Shown here: in pieces, positions 50,841-61,174 of the stretch | Numbering within the stretch: the stretch's first letter is position 1 | Layout of the letters: each line of letters opens with the position of its first letter | DNA from: Prorocentrum cordatum | Lineage: Eukaryota; Sar; Dinophyceae; Prorocentrales; Prorocentraceae | Assembly (NCBI GenBank): GCA_963575745.1 | Contig: CAUYUJ010017882.1 | Span: 424,895 to 488,894 of the forward strand | DNA length: 64,000 bases | Direction: 5' to 3' | Notes under the pieces: model-generated | What the model was told of the DNA's origin: nothing | The model's input: only the letters and a program-made list of their open reading frames with translations | The model's database searches: none | Position numbers and translations under genes: made by a program

Positions 50841-51782
50841 TCTCTTCGGCCGTCTTGGGCCGTCGAAGAGGCGTCTTGGGCCGTCTTGGCGCCGCAAAAG
50901 GCAGTCTTGGCTTGTCGTGGAGCGCTCTTGGAGCGTCTTGGGGATACCTTGGGCCGTCCTGGGAGCCTCTTGGTGTCGCCCTGGGGCCGTTTTGGGCGCC
51001 TCTTGGGCTCCCTTGACGCCCTCTCGGGCCGGTTCTTGTGCGTCTTGGGGGCCTCTTGGGCCGTCTTGGGGCGGTCGTGGGGAACTTGAACCAGCTTCTG
51101 CGCCATAGTCCCGACAAGCAGCGCATGCTAAAGTTGAACGCTTTTCTTCAGGAAAACAATGATTTTCGCCTCTTGGGGCCATCCTTGGACGCCTCTGGGG
51201 CGTCTCTGGGGCCGTCGTGGAGGCCTCCTGGGCCGTCTTGGGTTTGTTTTCGGCGGTCTTGGGCTCTCTTGGAGCGCTCTTGGGCCGTCTTGGGGGTGTC
51301 TGGGGCCGTCCTGGGCGCCTCCTGGGAGCCTCTTGGGGCCGCCTGGGGGCCGTGTTGGGCGCCTCCTGGGTCTTCTGACGCTCTCTCGGGCCGGTGTTCG
51401 TGCCTCTGGGGGGCCTCTTGGGCCGTCTTGGGGCGGTCGTGGGGACCTCGTCTCCCATCTTCGGCGCCATATACCCGACAAGCAGTGCATGCTAAAATTG
51501 AACGTTTTTCTTTGGAAAAACAATGATTTGGACCTGTGGGGGCCATCCTGGGACGCCTCTTGGGCGTCTCTGGGGCCCTCGTGGAGGCCTCGTGGGCCTT
51601 GTCGGGGCCGTTTTCGGCGGTATTGAGCTCTCTTGGAGCGTTCTTGGGTCGTTTTGGGAGTGTCTGGGGCCGTCCTGGGCGCCTCTTGGGCCGCGTGAGC
51701 GCCTTTGGGGCGTCCCCAGAGCCGTTGTGGGGTATTTTAAATCGATCAAGACAGGGACCCTTCCCGCACGCGCGGGTCCCTG
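50840..51782 (+). repeat. Segmental duplication, copy 2
   Basis: Partner of 48870-49800, ending in the same CAGGGACCC / GGGTCCCTG stem-loop. Outside it, the hairpin is the usual form, so the copies differ at the cassette edge. Confidence 0.85.
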
Positions 51783-51900
51783 CATTGTAGAGGAGACTAG
51801 GGCTGACCCGTGGACTCCGTCCACGACATCTGGCCGAGAGTATTCTAAGGGGGGAGCGGCGGGAATGGTGCCGAAAGGCTATCCGCCCCTTCCACAGCAG
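51783..51900 (-). repeat. PPR-less cassette head
   Basis: ACTAGGGCTGACC then CGTGGACTCCGTCCACG (51809-51825) and ACATCTGGCCGAGAGTATTC. The outer side matches 40830-40880 (ACATCTGGCCCAGAGCATTC). No PPR motif on the inner side. Confidence 0.75.
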
Positions 51901-52323
51901 CGCCCCGAACTGCACCGGCATGCTCCGTCCCCTGCTGGCGCCACCCGACGGGGACGATGACGGCGGTGGCGGCGGCGGCGGGACACAGCACGCTTGCGGG
52001 GAGGAGCCGTCCTGGCGCAGTCTTGAGCCGTCTTGGGGCCCTCCCGGCAGCCTCCTGAGGCGTCTTGGGACGCTCTTCAAGGCCTGTCTGGCCGTCTTGG
52101 ACGCTTCGAAAACGAAAAGCATTTGAACTCCTGAAATTTATGCTTTCCCGAGGGATTGGGACGATCTGTCCTTGTTTGGGCTCTCCTGGGGATCTCTCTG
52201 GAGCCCACTTGGAGCATTTTGGGGGCCTCTTGGGCCGTCGGGCGGCTGTCTTGGGCGTCTTCGGGCGCTCGGGGCCCGTCTCGGAGGCCATTGGACGGTC
52301 TTCGGCCGTCTTCGGGCCCTCTT
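51901..52323 (+). repeat. CTTGGGGCC degenerate tract
   Basis: A GGCGGTGGCGGCGGCGG run near 51960 precedes a tract of the common type to 52320. No gene recognised. Confidence 0.65.
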
Positions 52324-52480
52324 TTACCAGCCTCGAACGTATCCCTATCCCTAAGATTGACACGCCAAAAGACGATGACAATCTTAGGGATTCGCCCTCA
52401 AAAAATAAGGGAATCCCTAAGATTGGCATCGTGATGAGGAGGTGCCCAGCATGGGATAGGGATATGTTCCAGGCTGGTAA
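52324..52480 (+). mobile_element. Second TIR family, best-preserved copy
   Basis: TTACCAGCCTCGAAC... (52324-52351) and ...GTTCCAGGCTGGTAA (52453-52480) are inverse at 26 of 28 positions. An inner perfect 15-bp inverted repeat CAATCTTAGGGATTC / GAATCCCTAAGATTG is at 52379-52393 and 52411-52425. It is 157 bp and non-coding. No clear target duplication. Relatives at 25972-26299 and 9803-9954. Confidence 0.8.
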
Positions 52481-52599
52481 TTCTTGGGGGCCTCTGGGGG
52501 CTCCGAGTGCCTGCCCGCAGCGGGCCGAGCCGGGCCGAGCTGGGCCGAGGCAGGCCGATGCCACCGGGACCTCTTTTCGCACGCGCCGATTCCGGTACT

Positions 52600-52895
52600 G
52601 CAGTATAGATGACGTTGGGCTCCAGCTTCGCCTCCCACATCTCGCTCAGCAGCGCCAGCGCCCGCTGCCACTGCTCGCCCTTCTCGCACGCGCTGATCGC
52701 AGCGTTGCAGCTGATGACGTTGGGCTCCAGCTTCGCCTCCCACATCTCGCTCAGCAATGCAAGCGCCCGCTGCCACTGCTCGCCCTTCTCGCACGCGCTG
52801 ATCCCAGCGCTGTAGCTGACTAGGGCGAACCCGTGGACTTCGCCCACGACCTTCGGGTGCCCCTGGTGCGCCTCCACGGCGCGGCTCCGTGCCAT
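52600..52895 (-). pseudogene. Two PPR motifs with hairpin
   Basis: Minus strand: HGFALVSYSAGISACEKGEQ, WQRALALLSEMWEAKLEPN, then a second almost identical motif (SCNAAISACEKGEQWQRALA) and VIYTAVPESARAK. The hairpin CGTGGAC-TTC-GCCCACG (52832-52848) has one G-U wobble on the coding strand. An in-frame upstream extension to 52895 has no known domain. Two motifs only. Confidence 0.7.
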
Positions 52896-52921
52896 ACGCG
52901 CATACCTTCGCGCTCATGGCG

Positions 52922-53735
52922 CCCTTCGCTTTTGAGAGCCCCTGTGTGAAGTGCTGGTCACGTCACCGCTCGCCTTTGGGAGCTGTGCCTGGGAGAGCTC
53001 TCTACGCTGCGGCTCGCTCTTGGGAGCCTTGGTGAGAAGAGCTTTGTACTTCACAGGTCGCTCTTTTAATGGGCGTCTCTGGGCCTGCTTGGTGGTCCTT
53101 ATGGGGATCTTTTTCGGGCCATTCTGAGACTTTGGTTGGGCTGCTCTGGGAGCGTTTTGGGACGTCTTGGGGCCGTTTTGGGCCGTCACGGGGCGTCTGG
53201 GAGGCCTTGGACCGTCTTGGAGCTCTCTTGAGGCTGCCTGAGGCCGTCTTGGGGGCCTCTTGGGGCCCCATCGGAGCTCTCTTGGGGCCGTCTTGGGGTT
53301 CTGTGAGGCCGTTTCAGGGCTCTCTGGCGTCGTCTTGGGGCTCTTGTGGGCCGTCTTGGAGCCCCCAGGCGTCTTCTTGGGGCGATTTGGGAGGCCTCTT
53401 GGCGTGTCCTGGGCCGCTGAGGAGCACACAAGGCGGGCATGCACGATGTGTGCCTCTTTGGCGTGCGCTCGGGGCCCTCTTGGGGCGTCTTTGCGGCCTC
53501 TTGGATCGTCGTGGAGCCCCCCCCAGAAGGCTTCGGGCCCTCGTGGGCCGTCTCGGGACCCAATGAGGCCGTCTTGGAACGCTCTTGGACGGTCTGGGAA
53601 CCCCTCTGGAGCGCATCTGGGGCCGGCCTGAGCGATTCGGCTCCGTGGTGGCGCCGGATAGGGGCGATTTTGTTGACTTGAGGCCCTGGGCTTCTCGCGC
53701 GCGTTTTCACCGACCTTGTAGGAGAGACTAGGGCT
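52922..53735 (+). repeat. Segmental duplication, copy 2 (partner 39548-40352)
   Basis: Same order as copy 1, then CACCGACCTTGTAGGAGAGA directly before ACTAGGGCTGACC. In copy 1 the corresponding junction is opened by four PPR motifs. The copies are 13.4 kb apart, same orientation. Confidence 0.85.
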
Positions 53736-54065
53736 GACCCATGGACTCCGTCCACGACATCTTTCTGGAATGGTTATTGGAGGAACGGCGGAGGTTATAC
53801 CGAAAACCTCTAAGCACGGCGGCGGCCGGGGCGGCGGTAGCGAGACCGCGCCTGTGTGCCCGAGCTCTAGCAACGCTCTAACAACTTGGCCATCGCAGGG
53901 CGGCCGTCATCTCCGTCATCGTCGGCGTTGCTGTAGTCGCCGCCGTAAGGCCGCCGTCGTACCCGTCGTAGTCGAAGTCGTTGTCGTCGTGGTGGTCGTC
54001 GTCGTGGGTTGTGGGCACCGGAAATACACTAGCGAAGCCGGTAGGACTTACCCGTGGACTACGTC
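53736..54065 (-). repeat. Module between two hairpins, copy 2
   Basis: Hairpins at 53742-53753 (TGGAC-TCC-GTCCA; outer pair A-C on this strand, wobble on the other) and near 54053-54066 (TGGACTACGTCCA). Between them the GTCGTC-rich module is homologous to 36006-36316. Confidence 0.7.
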
Positions 54066-54315
54066 CAAAGAAGGCACCCAGGAAAGCTGCAGGAGCGAAA
54101 CACGTCAGGGCCCCAAGAGGCCGAGGAACCCCATGCGGAACCCAAGCACGGAGTCAGGAACTGGGTCGAGATGGCTCGTTGCACCGCTCACTCTTGGGAG
54201 GCATCGTCATCATCCTCCCCCTCATCATCGTCATCGTCATCACTGTCAGAATCATCATCGTCGTCTTGGTCGTCGTCATTGTCATTCTCATCACCATCAT
54301 CATCATCAACAACAA

Positions 54316-54350
<35 letters not shown>

Positions 54351-54357
54351 GCATCAG

Positions 54358-54397
<40 letters not shown>

Positions 54398-54975
54398 GTC
54401 GTCACATCATGTGGGGCGTCCACCCAAAACGGCCCGACGCGGCCCCAACGCTGCTCCAAGATGGCCCAAAAAGGCTCGATGATGGCCCCATAATGGCCCA
54501 AGAGGCACCCAGGAAGACTGCAGGAGCGAAATACATCAGGACCCCAAGAGGCTTTGGAGAGGGCTCGTGACCGACCAAAGTAAAAAGGGACTTTGGGCCA
54601 AACCCGGCAGGGAGCGCCAAGCAAGCGTCAAGGGGGCCGAAGAACCCCATGCAGAGCCCGGGAACGGAGTCAGGAAGTAGGTCGAGATGGCTCGTGGCAC
54701 CGTTCAGTCTTGGAGGACTTCATCATCATCCTCTACCTTCATCACCATTACCATCACCATCATCAGCATCAGCACCACCGTCATCAAAACACCATCATCA
54801 ACATAATTGTCATCATCAGCACCGTTGTCCTCATCATCCGTAAAAGCACGATCACCATCTTCTTCAACAGCTGCATCAACATCAGCCTCATCATCACCGT
54901 CATCATCGTCATCATCGTTACCACCATCACCAGCACCATCACCGTCAACATCATCATCATCATCCCCAACGCAAG
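54066..54975 (+). repeat. Duplicated (CAT)n-bearing segment
   Basis: GGCACCCAGGAAAGCTGCAGG at 54074 (in part) and GGCACCCAGGAAGACTGCAG at 54502 begin two related segments. Both contain GGTCGAGATGGCTCGT and run into (CAT)n microsatellites (54192-54408 and 54718-54965). Confidence 0.8.
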
Positions 54976-54979
54976 ACAA

Positions 54980-56460
54980 CACAAGACACGCGTGTCCGCC
55001 GGCAGGCGGGCCCGTCAGGAGCGGCGTGGGCGAGCCGGGGCCCGTTCAGATGTGCGCGTGCGCGAAGTGGTGCTTCTCCCAGATGTTCCAGTGTCCGGTA
55101 GTCAGCGGGATCCATCCACGTCACGATATTGTCTCCAATGGTAGATCGTACAAACTGTGATATGTCGTCGTGCCACCTCTTTCGCTGCCTTCCCTGTCTG
55201 CGTATCGCTGGTCAGGTGCCGTGGACGTCGGGTTCCCACGCTGCAGCAAGTTTGGTCCATCTGTGGTGGGGTTGCTCTGCGATTCGCCCTGCCCATCGCC
55301 ATCTGCGCTTGTGGATAAAATTCGTCCAGTCGTCTACCTTGAAGCGTTTTGCTAATTCTTCATCTGTGTGGGTAGTTTTGCGAATGAAATCCACCCACGG
55401 TTCTAGGACGGAGCCGTCATCAACGACGTCGCGGTGAAGTTGTAATCTAGCATCGTTGCTGCTCGTGCTGTCGCTTGAACTCGTGCTGCCGTCGCGCTGA
55501 CCTTGGTCGGAATTTGTGTCGTTACGGGCGTCGGCGCTGCGTATTGCTGGTGCTCGGCGCTTGGGCGTGTTCACAATGAGTCGCAGGTGCGTCGCAGTGT
55601 CAAAAACATGTCCTTGGTGAGGGTGCACGCACTGCAGCCATACATCACGCTTGGCGTCACCGTGCCATTGAATAGCCGGAGTCTGCTGTGCAAAGAGTAT
55701 CGTTTGCTAGTCACCTCGTCGCGGAGTTGGTGGAACTTCCACCATCCCACGGAAATTCTGTTGGAGAGCGCAGCGCAGTGGTAGTCGTGTAGTGTCAGCT
55801 TTTTGCCAAGGTATTTTGCGTTCTGCCCGGAGTTGAAGATTTCGACATTACCACCGTCGATGTCAGCGTGTGTCGTCGTTCGTCCGCGCTGTCGGCTCGT
55901 ATGTGTGAGGATGTTGGTTGTCTGGGTGTAACTTTAGTTCGCATGTGGAGGCCGCGTGCTTGAGGTCACGTAGGATGCACTGCAGTTGTCGTAAATTGGG
56001 CGCCAAAAGCAGGGTATCATCAGCAGACCGTGAATTGGTCAGACGAGTAACCCTCGTGTGCCCCATTGGTATGTGAACACCTTCTGTTCCAAACAGACTT
56101 GGTTTTCCGGAACACGTGCTCGAGCACTGCGTTGAAAAAGGTAAGAGCTGAGTGGGTCACCCTGCTTGACGCCGCGCTCGATGTTGAAGTATCTGCTACT
56201 GACGTCGGTCCTCACTGTGGCCCTCTACTCGCTGTAGAACTTCTGTAGTAATGTGATATATGGCGTTGGACACACCTCTGTTCCCGCAGTGCTTCCCACA
56301 AACACTGATGGTCGACACAATCGAATGCTGTTTTGAAGTCTATCGCAGCTGCTCACAAATTGAGTTGCCATGCGTAAGACTGTTCAAACAGCACTGTTGT
56401 CGTGAAGAGGTGGTCTTCTGTGCTGAAGTTCTTCCGAAAGCCAACTTGGTCTGGTGATTG
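54980..56460 (-). pseudogene. 5'-truncated RTE-like LINE, decayed
   Basis: Read on the minus strand. Near 56420-56455, QVGFRKNFSTEDHLFT is the RT motif before catalytic domain A. At 56000-56041, SADDTLLLAP is motif C with its Asp pair. At 55240-55420, EPWVDFIRKTTHTDEELAKR then RRWRWAGRIAEQPHHRW is the C-terminal segment typical of RTE- and jockey-like RT. At 55080-55200, GRQRKRWHDDISQF completes it. Motifs lie in more than one frame and stop codons intervene, so it is dead. The 5' part including endonuclease is missing. The adjacent (CAT)n at 54718-54965 could be its 3' tail. Confidence 0.75.
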
Positions 56461-57070
56461 CTGGGAGTCGAACCGTCCGGGGCCGTCTGGGGGATGTCTG
56501 GGCCTGCCTGGGCGTCTCTGGAGCAGTATGGGCACCGTCTGGGGGTCGTCTTGGGCGGTCCTGGGCCACTCTTGAGGCTGTCTTGAGTACCCCGTGGGCC
56601 GCCAGGAGCGCCTCAGGAGCCGTCCTGGGGCCATCTTGGGAACCTGTGTGGCCGTCTTGGGCGCTATGACGAGAGCAAGCCCGGGAACTGTCAAAATGCA
56701 CGTTTCCCCTCAAAAAAAAACTTGTTTTTTTTCTGTGTTCGGGCTCTCTTGGTGCTCGTCGTGGAACCCACTTGGAGCGTTTTGGAAACCTCTGGGGCCG
56801 TCTGGATGCTGGCTGAGGCATTGTCGAGCGCTCTGGGCGCGTCTCGGAGACCCTCTTGGACCGTCTTCGGCCGTCTGGGGGCCCTCTTGGGGGCCTCCTG
56901 GTGCGTCTCGGAATGCTCTCGGGCCATCGTGGAAGCGCCCCGAGGCCTGCTGGGGCTCGCAAGGGCCGCCTGCCTGGGCCGGCCCGCTGCCACCGATCGG
57001 CCCATCCGCGAGCGCTGGGCCAGCCATTGTAGGAGAGACTAGGGCTGACCTGTGGAATGCTGTCCACGAG
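56461..57070 (-). repeat. CTTGGGGCC tract and PPR-less cassette head
   Basis: Common tract to 56990, then CCATTGTAGGAGAGACTAGG, GCTGACCTGTGGAATGCTG, TCCACGAG: the cassette edge with a weakened stem (GTGGA / TCCAC, 57052-57067). No PPR motif. Confidence 0.65.
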
Positions 57071-57219
57071 TGCCAGTGGTCAGAGCGCCCCTGCTGCTGC
57101 TCATTGCTTCAGGGTGCTCGGTTTGCCTGATGATTCTGACGGCGTCCAGAGCAGCGCTAGCACAATCAGCGGCAGCAGATCCAGGATCATGGGCAGCAGC
57201 AACGGCAGCAGCTCCTCCT

Positions 57220-57555
57220 CCTCCGCCCTCAGTTCCTCCTCGGGCGTGGCTCGTCCTCGTCCTCCACCTCCTCCTACTCCTCATCTTCCTCCTGCTCCTG
57301 CTCCTCCTCCTCCTCCTCCTCGTCGTGCTTGGTCTGACCTCGTCCTTCGGCTCCTGCTCCTCCTCCTCCTCCCCCTCCTCCTTCCCCTCCTCCTCCCCCT
57401 CCTCCTCCTCCTCCTCCTCCTCCTCCTCCTCCTCCTCCACCTCCCCCTCCGCCTCCTCCTCCCCTCCTCCTCCTCCGCCGACAACCCCTCCTCCTCCTCC
57501 TCCTCCTGCTGCTGCTGCTGCTCCTCCTCCTCCTCCTCCTCCTCCACCTCCATTC
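57220..57555 (+). repeat. (CTC)n / (TCC)n microsatellite with (CTG) stretch
   Basis: Pyrimidine triplets with short CTG run near 57508-57520. Frames across it are compositional. Confidence 0.95.
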
Positions 57556-57670
57556 CTTTTCCTTATAACTTCTCCCTGTCGCAAACCGGAGGCCAGTGTT
57601 TAGGGCGGGCCAGGCGTTTCGCCTGAGACCTCCTCACCATTTATGACTTTGAATCTGAAACATGGCAACC

Positions 57671-57910
57671 ATTTCACAGATGGAGGGCGGGCCGTTTTCA
57701 AAATGTGGTTCTCGCCTTAGCGCGGCACACAGTCGCTTTAAACATGTGCAAGAGTTGCACGGATTGAGGGCGGGGGGGGTTCAAAATGTGGCTCTTGCCT
57801 TAGCGCAGCGCACATTCGCTTTAAACATTTGCAAACGTTGCACGGATTGAGGGCAGTTCCTTTTCAAAATGTGGTTCTCGCCTTAGCGCGGCGCACATTC
57901 GTTTAAGGAA
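57671..57910 (+). repeat. 83-bp tandem repeat, three units
   Basis: TTCAAAATGTGGYTCTYGCC starts at 57697, 57780 and 57863. Each is followed by TTAGCGCRGCRCACATTCG or similar and by GTTGCACGGATTGAGGGC. No gene. Confidence 0.85.
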
Positions 57911-58244
57911 GTTGCACGAGTTTCACATATTCTCCATCATCAACTTGTCAGTAATAATGTTTAAAGGATTCTGGATGATGCGGGTGCAACAGCTATGTTG
58001 ATTCGTTGTGTTGAGGTCCCAGGAATCATGTTCTGGCACGATTCAGGATTGTCAACACGCAACAGTCAAGTAAATCCGTGGCGTTGTCACCCCGAGACAT
58101 TGTTTTGGCATGCTTCAGGGTCTTCAAACGGTCGTCTTTCAAAGAGGCAGTTCCTTCAATGGAAATGAGCCGTTGTAGGGACCTATTGACAGGGAGTTTG
58201 GAGATAGGGTTTATTCCAACACCGTTGATGCCTGTTGGGTTTAC
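57911..58244. other. No recognisable gene
   Basis: Lower GC than surroundings. The phrase TTGTTTTGGCATGCTTCAGG / ATCATGTTCTGGCACGATTC appears twice in related form (58027 and 58102). Nothing else recognised. Confidence 0.35.
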
Positions 58245-58362
58245 ACTGGTCCTCCTCCTCCTCCTCTTCCTCTTTCTCCTCCTCCTCCTCCTCCTCCTCC
58301 TCCTCCTCGTCCTCCCCCTCCCCCTCCCCCTCCGCCTCCTTCTCATCCTCCTCCTCCTTCCC
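58245..58362 (+). repeat. (CTC)n microsatellite
   Basis: CTC triplets with CCCCCTC units in the middle (58312-58335). Confidence 0.95.
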
Positions 58363-59195
58363 CTCCTGGAAATCTTGTGGCTCCGACTCCGCTGGCGGGA
58401 GCGCATGTGACGGAGGAGAGCGACGACTGGAGGAGGAGTAGGAGGCCAACGATGACTTCCCAAAAATTCGCACCCACACCTCTTGGGACTCGCTCGTCGC
58501 GAGAGGGGTCGCTGAAACAGCGTTCATAGGTGGGCGCAACTGGGTCTGACAGCCATTTTCTGCAACCATTCCCGCGAGATAGGTGTCCCGAGAGGTGTGG
58601 TGTGTGTGTATGGTTTTTTCGCATGAGACTGCGCTTTCTGGGAGCCAATCGGAACAGTTCGGTGGGAGCTGGTGGAGGCCTTGGAGGAGCCCGTGGAGTA
58701 TCACTTGTTTTAATGTCAGAGCCGTTTCGAGGGATCTGCTGGAAGCTTTCAGGGAGCCTCTGGGGAGTGCTCCGGAGGCTGTATTAGGAGCCTCTGGGGG
58801 GCTTCTTGGAGGTTTGCTGACCGTGGGAGGGGGGGGGGGGCAATCCAACGTTCGCCTTGTTGGGCCAGTGTTGGGGCCGTCTTGGAAGGCTGTTCGGCCG
58901 TCTTGGGACTCCCCGCAGCCGTCTTGGGGCCGTTACAAAGGTTTTCTTGGAAGCTCCCTGGGCGCCCTCCGGTCGATGGGGGGGTTTCTCGGGGTGGGTT
59001 GGGCGTTGCTTGGCCGCAGAAGCGGAGGAGGTGTCCACGCGAGGGGTGTCCAAAGAGGTACACCATTTGGTTTTTCTGGGAGCCTGTCGGGGCCGTTCGG
59101 AGGGAGCTGGTGTGGTACGTTTTGTTCCTTGCCTGCGTTTCGCTGCAGGGTTCTGCCGGTGCTCAAGAATCCCTCTCATCAGAATCTCCACCAAG
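58363..59195. other. No recognisable gene; partial CTTGGGGCC tract
   Basis: A milder GGGAGCCTCTGGGG-type composition is present at 58640-59100. Open frames on both strands have no domain. Confidence 0.4.
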
Positions 59196-59600
59196 GGGAG
59201 CCGACTGGCAACAGCTCAACGTTCGGGCGGTGGTCTGGAATCTAAAAGGCTATCATGTTCTGGCTCGGTTTTTCAGCCATGACAAAGCCAAAAAATGAGG
59301 CTCACTCTGCCTCCCGGATCAAGGAATGAGGCTCACTATTGCGCGTTGGCTCGACTTGATGCTGAAGTGGAGCTCGCTGTATGGCGTTGTGGCTCGGTGT
59401 GGCGCACACATGAGGCGCACACATGAAACTCACGATCGTGTCCTGGCTCGAAATCAAACAGGCGTGTTCGCCAGAAACTCCTCTGGCTAGTCCGAATGTT
59501 CTAGCTCGATGTCAGCCCTCGCGAATCTAGATGTGAAGCTCGGTATGGTGTTCTGGCTCGATTTCACCCGTCGCAAATCCGGAAATTGTGGCAGGGGCGG
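59196..59600 (+). repeat. Degenerate GGCTCG repeat region
   Basis: Phrases TTCTGGCTCGRTTT, ATGAGGCTCACT and GTGTGGCGCACACATGAGGC recur several times at 40-70 bp spacing. Units too diverged to define a length. No gene. Confidence 0.5.
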
Positions 59601-59654
59601 AGAATGATGTTGCTGTGTGCTGCCGCTGCTGCCCTCTTCGTGCTGCTGCCGTTG

Positions 59655-59655
<1 letters not shown>

Positions 59656-59708
<53 letters not shown>
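59656..59708 (+). repeat. (CTG)n microsatellite within a CTG-rich block
   Basis: About 17 CTG triplets. Followed by CCTGACGCAATGTGCCGCCA, resembling the edge of the CTG blocks at 20935 and 22335. Confidence 0.9.
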
Positions 59709-59709
<1 letters not shown>

Positions 59710-59789
59710 GCTACTGTAAGGTGCAACTTCTCGCTACCTCAGCTTCCTGACGCAATGTGCCGCCAGAAAAAAATGCAGGAATCAGGGTC

Positions 59790-60480
59790 GAAAAGGCCGC
59801 TGAGAGATGGAGAGAAACGAGGTGCGAGGAGGGAAGAGGGGAGGAGCGACAGCCGAGGAGAGAGAGAGAGGCACGAAGGGAGGAACACGCGAAAAAAGAG
59901 AGAGGCGACCTGGCGAGGGGAGGCGGCAGGGGAAGGGACCTTTTGGAAAGTCTCTCAGGGCCTCGTGCGGGGATGCCGTTTGGCTTCTCTCGGGGCCTCT
60001 CGGTTTCTCGGGCTTCTGTTTTTTTTTGGGGGGGGTTCTTGGGCTCCCACGGGGCCCTCCCAAGCCGCCTGCGGACATGCGAGCGGCAGTCCAGGGACGT
60101 TCGGGAGCAAGCTTAGGACCATCTTGGTGCGTTCTTGGGCCGCCCTGGGCCCGTCTTGGGGGGCATGTCTGTGGCCACTTGGGCCGTCTTGGGGGCCTCT
60201 CGGGTTCTCGCGGGTCGATGTCACGGAAGCTCTGGGGCTCTCGTGGGCGATGCGAGGCCTGGAAAAGCGAGCACACAAAAATGTTCAGCAAACGTCCAGA
60301 GACTCAATGGTTTCTGGTGCTGGATGCTCCCCTGGGGGTCCTCTTTGAACCGTATTGCGGCGCGCTGGGGGACCTCTTGGGGTCGTCAGGGGGGCATTTT
60401 GGACTGCCTTGGGGCTCTCCCGGAAATCTCCAGAGCCGTTTTGGCATTCCCTCCTGGGCCATATCGGGGCGCCCAAAAAA
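59790..60480 (+). repeat. GA-rich block then CTTGGGGCC tract
   Basis: GAGGAGGGAAGAGGGGAGGAG-type purine block to 59935 (in part), then a tract of the common type at 59985-60480. Same order as 21181-22225. Confidence 0.65.
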
Positions 60481-60564
60481 GCGTTGGGGCCTGCGGGGCC
60501 GACTTTCCCTGAATTGGCGCAGGAACTTTCGTGCCCGCGCAGGGACCCGCAATGCGGCAAATGA

Positions 60565-60716
60565 CCCCAGCGTTGTACTTTATGACGTCGGCCTCCAGCT
60601 TCGTGCCCCGCATTTCGTTCAGCAGCTCCAGAGCCTGCTGCCACTGCTCGCCCTTCTCGCACGCGCTGGTCACAGCGCTGTAGCTGACTAGGGCGAACCC
60701 GTGGACTTCGTCCACG
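60565..60716 (-). pseudogene. One PPR motif with hairpin
   Basis: Minus strand: HGFALVSYSAVTSACEKGEQ, WQQALELLNEMRGTKLEAD, VIKYNAGVICR. A frame break follows. The hairpin CGTGGAC-TTC-GTCCACG is at 60700-60716. Confidence 0.7.
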
Positions 60717-60884
60717 ACCAGCAGGTCCCCCTGGCGGGCCTCCACGTTGGGCCCCCGCCCAGGGAAAAGCCAACCCGAAGCCTTCGGTTACTTTTTCCGG
60801 CGGGGCGGGAACGTGCTGGGGCTTGCCAGGCCGATCTGTTGACACCGTATCGTGGCACTCTTCTGGCACGCACCGCTCGTGGTA

Positions 60885-61135
60885 TTGCAGAGAAGAGATG
60901 CCGGGCGTCAACTTCGCCTCCCGCATATCGCTGAATAGTACCAAAGCGCGCTGCCACTGCTCACCCTTCCCGCAAGCGCTTATCCCAGCGTTATAAAGGA
61001 TGACGTCAGGCTCCACCTTCGAATCCCACATCGCGCTGAGCAGCGCGAAAGCCTGCTGCCACTGCCCGCCCTTCTCGCACGCGCTGACCCCACTGCTGTA
61101 GATTACGATTGCTGGCACGTGGGCTACGTCCACGG
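60885..61135 (-). pseudogene. Two PPR motifs with hairpin
   Basis: Minus strand: AIVIYSSGVSACEKGGQ, WQQAFALLSAMWDSKVEPD, then VILYNAGISACGKGEQWQRA and LVLFSDMREAKLTPG. The hairpin CGTGGGC-TAC-GTCCACG (61118-61134) has one wobble. This cassette follows 60565-60716 in the same orientation, about 170 bp apart. Confidence 0.7.
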
Positions 61136-61174
61136 CAAGCGGGCTGATCTGATCGGAATCATCTCTGCAGGGGC

